Assembly (NCBI RefSeq): GCF_011801145.1
Contig: NZ_CP046172.1
Coordinates: forward strand, 9,176,001-9,240,000
Length of the DNA stretch: 64,000 nt
Direction: 5' to 3'
From: Nocardia arthritidis
GTDB taxonomy: Bacteria > Actinomycetota > Actinomycetes > Mycobacteriales > Mycobacteriaceae
The notes under the pieces are model-generated. The model was not told the origin of the DNA. It saw nothing but the letters and a program-made list of their open reading frames with translations, and made no database searches. This document shows, piece after piece, positions 62,290 to 64,000 of the stretch (position 1 is its first letter; each line of letters begins with the position of its first letter). The position numbers were made by a program, and so were the translations under genes.

Positions 62290-63251
62290 TTCACCAACTC
62301 CCCGTACAACCGCAGCCGGGCGAGGCCGCCGTCCGGATAGATGTCGAGCCGGGCCTCGTACACCGCGTCGGACGCCGTGACCGGAAATCGATGCCTGGTG
62401 TCGGGCAGCAGTTCGACGCGCGATAGCAGCTCCACCTCGGTGCCGTCGGCGGTGCGGCCGGTGAGCCGGGCCGCGCCAGGACTGTTGCCGAGAAAATAGG
62501 AGGTATCGATCTCGGCCAAATTGATTCGGCCCCAACCGGCGAGCCGGACTCGCACCCAATCGTTGCCGTCGTCGCGGCGGCGCGCGGTCTCCCAGCCGTC
62601 GCCCATTTTCCGGGCCAGCCCCGGATACAGCAGCTGGTTCGGTTCGCTGTAGAAGCGGTTCGAGCAGTCGAGCACCAGCGCGCCGTTCTCGATCGCGGCC
62701 AGGTCGAGCGGACCGAGCCCGAGCAGCCGCGGGTCGGGGCGCCCCTCGCCGTGCACCCGCAGCCGGGCCACGCCGCCATCCGGGTGCATGGTGAGTTTCA
62801 CGTGGGTCCACCGCTTTTCGCTGACCACCGGGAACGGGTTGCGGCTGTCACCGGAGACCGGCGCCCGGTCCACCAGGGTGACCCAATCCATCCGCGCGGC
62901 AATGGTTTCCGCGTCGGGATAGCCGTCGATGGCCAGCGCGGACACCGAAACCGCCGGTGGGAAATTGCCTTTGAACCAGGCGGTGTCGACCACGACACCG
63001 CGGATCACACCGGGCACCCCGAGCCGGACGATAGCCGCATCGTCACCCGGTTTGCCGCGATGCCTGCGGGTTTCCCAGCCGTCGTATACCTGCCCCTTGT
63101 GGCCGAATGTCGACGGGCGATAGTCCGCGGGCCCGGGATTGATCAAATTCTCCTTCTCGGCGAAGAATTCGTCGTTCGCCCAGATCACCGAGCCACCGAG
63201 CGGCCGGACCGCTAGATCGGGCAGCAGCGTGAAATCCGGATCGCTACTCAT
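62286..63251 (-). CDS. alc: Allantoicase
   Basis: Allantoicase hydrolyses allantoate to ureidoglycolate and urea. The 321-residue protein contains two similar beta-sandwich modules (GGSVIWANDEFFAEKENLI, GQVYDGWETRRHRG in the first; CSNRFYSEPNQLLYPG, MGDGWETARRRDDGND in the second), as in the known family. It overlaps both neighbours, so aldolase-like, alc and puuE form one operon. Confidence 0.92.
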   Translation of the reverse strand: MSSDPDFTLLPDLAVRPLGGSVIWANDEFFAEKENLINPGPADYRPSTFGHKGQVYDGWETRRHRGKPGDDAAIVRLGVPGVIRGVVVDTAWFKGNFPPAVSVSALAIDGYPDAETIAARMDWVTLVDRAPVSGDSRNPFPVVSEKRWTHVKLTMHPDGGVARLRVHGEGRPDPRLLGLGPLDLAAIENGALVLDCSNRFYSEPNQLLYPGLARKMGDGWETARRRDDGNDWVRVRLAGWGRINLAEIDTSYFLGNSPGAARLTGRTADGTEVELLSRVELLPDTRHRFPVTASDAVYEARLDIYPDGGLARLRLYGELVK

Positions 63252-64000
63252 TGTCGGCCTCCGCCGGAACGGGCTCGCGCGCCACCAGCGCCCGCAGCAC
63301 CTCGGGCGTCAGCCGCGGCGCCATGGCGACCAGTTCGTCGGCCGTGCGCGCACCACAGTTCAGGCCGCGCAATACGGTGGCGGCCAATGCCTCCGCGGTC
63401 GCGGGCTCATCCAGCACGCCGCCCGAGCGCCGGGCCAGATACGCCTGCAGACGCGGCACCGCGACATCGATGGCCCTGCGGAAGAAGTCGTAGGTGGCCA
63501 GCCACCGGGTGATCAGATGTCCGGGGTGCATATCCCAGCCCTGGTAGTACCCGCGTTGCAGTGCCCGGGTGACCAGCCGGTGGTGATTGCGCAGCGCGGC
63601 TTGCGGATCGGCGTCCGGCACGATCTGTGTCGATCCGTCGCATACCCAGACGCCGGTCTGGGCGGCGGCCACCTGCATGACCGCCTTGGCGAAATCGGCG
63701 GCCGGATGATCCAGCGCCTGATCGGGTGCGGCGACACCGCAGGCCGCCGTGTAATCGTAGGTACCGAAATGCAATCCGCTGCAGCGTCCACCGGCGGCGC
63801 CGATCATCCTGGCGATCGGGACCGTGCCGTCGGCGGCCAGCACCGCCTGCGGACTCTCGATCTGCAGCTCGAAACGTAACGCGCCGTCGGCGAGGCCGGA
63901 CCCGCGCTCCAATCCCTCACACAGCGCGGCGAACGCCGAAACCTGTTCTACCGCACGGATTTTCGGCACCGTAATAACGAATCCGTCGAGTACGCCACCG
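63244..64000 (-). CDS. DUF6986-type aldolase, C-terminal part
   Basis: The frame is open to the right window edge and reads GGVLDGFVITVPKIRAVEQ before the first internal start, so the N-terminus is missing. The visible 252 residues have FELQIESPQAVLAADG, LHFGTYDYTAACG and WDMHPGHLITRWLATYDFF, matching the HpcH/citrate-lyase-like TIM barrel (PEP/pyruvate-type). It overlaps allantoicase by eight bases, so it probably acts in ureide or glyoxylate metabolism. The reaction is unknown. Confidence 0.72.
   Translation of the reverse strand, partial: GGVLDGFVITVPKIRAVEQVSAFAALCEGLERGSGLADGALRFELQIESPQAVLAADGTVPIARMIGAAGGRCSGLHFGTYDYTAACGVAAPDQALDHPAADFAKAVMQVAAAQTGVWVCDGSTQIVPDADPQAALRNHHRLVTRALQRGYYQGWDMHPGHLITRWLATYDFFRRAIDVAVPRLQAYLARRSGGVLDEPATAEALAATVLRGLNCGARTADELVAMAPRLTPEVLRALVAREPVPAEADNE

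Noticed and set aside
1..64000. tRNA, rRNA, insertion sequences, integrases or att repeats
   Set aside because: Looking for cloverleaf-type ends, transposase motifs and long flanking repeats I saw none. A dedicated search could still find small RNAs.

Overview
The window is chromosomal DNA of a high-GC mycolic-acid actinomycete, most likely Nocardia. The evidence is mycothiol biosynthesis (MshA), a heparin-binding haemagglutinin (HbhA), PE/PPE/EspG-type genes, SenX3-RegX3 and DUF2505 proteins. The gene order matches, in inverted orientation, the Mycobacterium tuberculosis interval from icl1/fadB2 (Rv0467-Rv0468) to proC (Rv0500). I read this synteny from remembered gene order; no search was run.

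Layout. 1-5.2 kb: proC (partial), a sugar-phosphate isomerase-like gene, a basic membrane protein and ppx in one operon, then a cysteine-rich conserved protein and a small secreted protein. 5.2-7.2 kb: regX3-senX3, with a PHO-box-like repeat array upstream. 7.2-18.6 kb is an island relative to the M. tuberculosis order: an HxlR regulator with a divergent NADP oxidoreductase, a large polymorphic-toxin-like gene followed by two tandem small paralogs (candidate immunity genes), two tandem secreted CocE/NonD hydrolases and a secreted S1 protease. 18.6-34.3 kb: gpm, a ROK kinase, ybjN-mshA, an alpha/beta hydrolase, an SDR, a lipoprotein L,D-transpeptidase, murB, two DUF2505 genes, a methyltransferase, an orphan AbiEi-like protein, an LmeA-like protein, deoC, a GNAT enzyme, purU, a second alpha/beta hydrolase and a DUF2516 protein. 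34.3-38 kb: hbhA, its XRE neighbour, a DUF445 protein and a TetR regulator.

38-57 kb is less conserved: an ABC1 kinase, a trans-enoyl-reductase-like protein, a methyltransferase, a VKOR-DsbA disulfide pair, PPK2, an orphan PE/PPE/EspG trio, a GntR unit, a quinone oxidoreductase with divergent AraC, an HtrA-like protease, a zinc alcohol dehydrogenase, a PapA-like acyltransferase with divergent TetR, a ZIP transporter, a VOC protein and a MetE-family protein. 57-64 kb: fadB2, isocitrate lyase, a secreted lipase, and allantoin catabolism (puuE, alc and a DUF6986-type aldolase cut by the window end).

The two signals most worth following are the toxin/tandem-immunity locus at 8.6-13.1 kb and the full-length MetE homologue that has lost three of four zinc ligands and the catalytic histidine. 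Regulatory DNA also stands out: one 10-bp operator-like motif is shared by the XRE-hbhA and ABC1-kinase promoters, and there are palindromes at the TetR/PapA and isocitrate lyase promoters.
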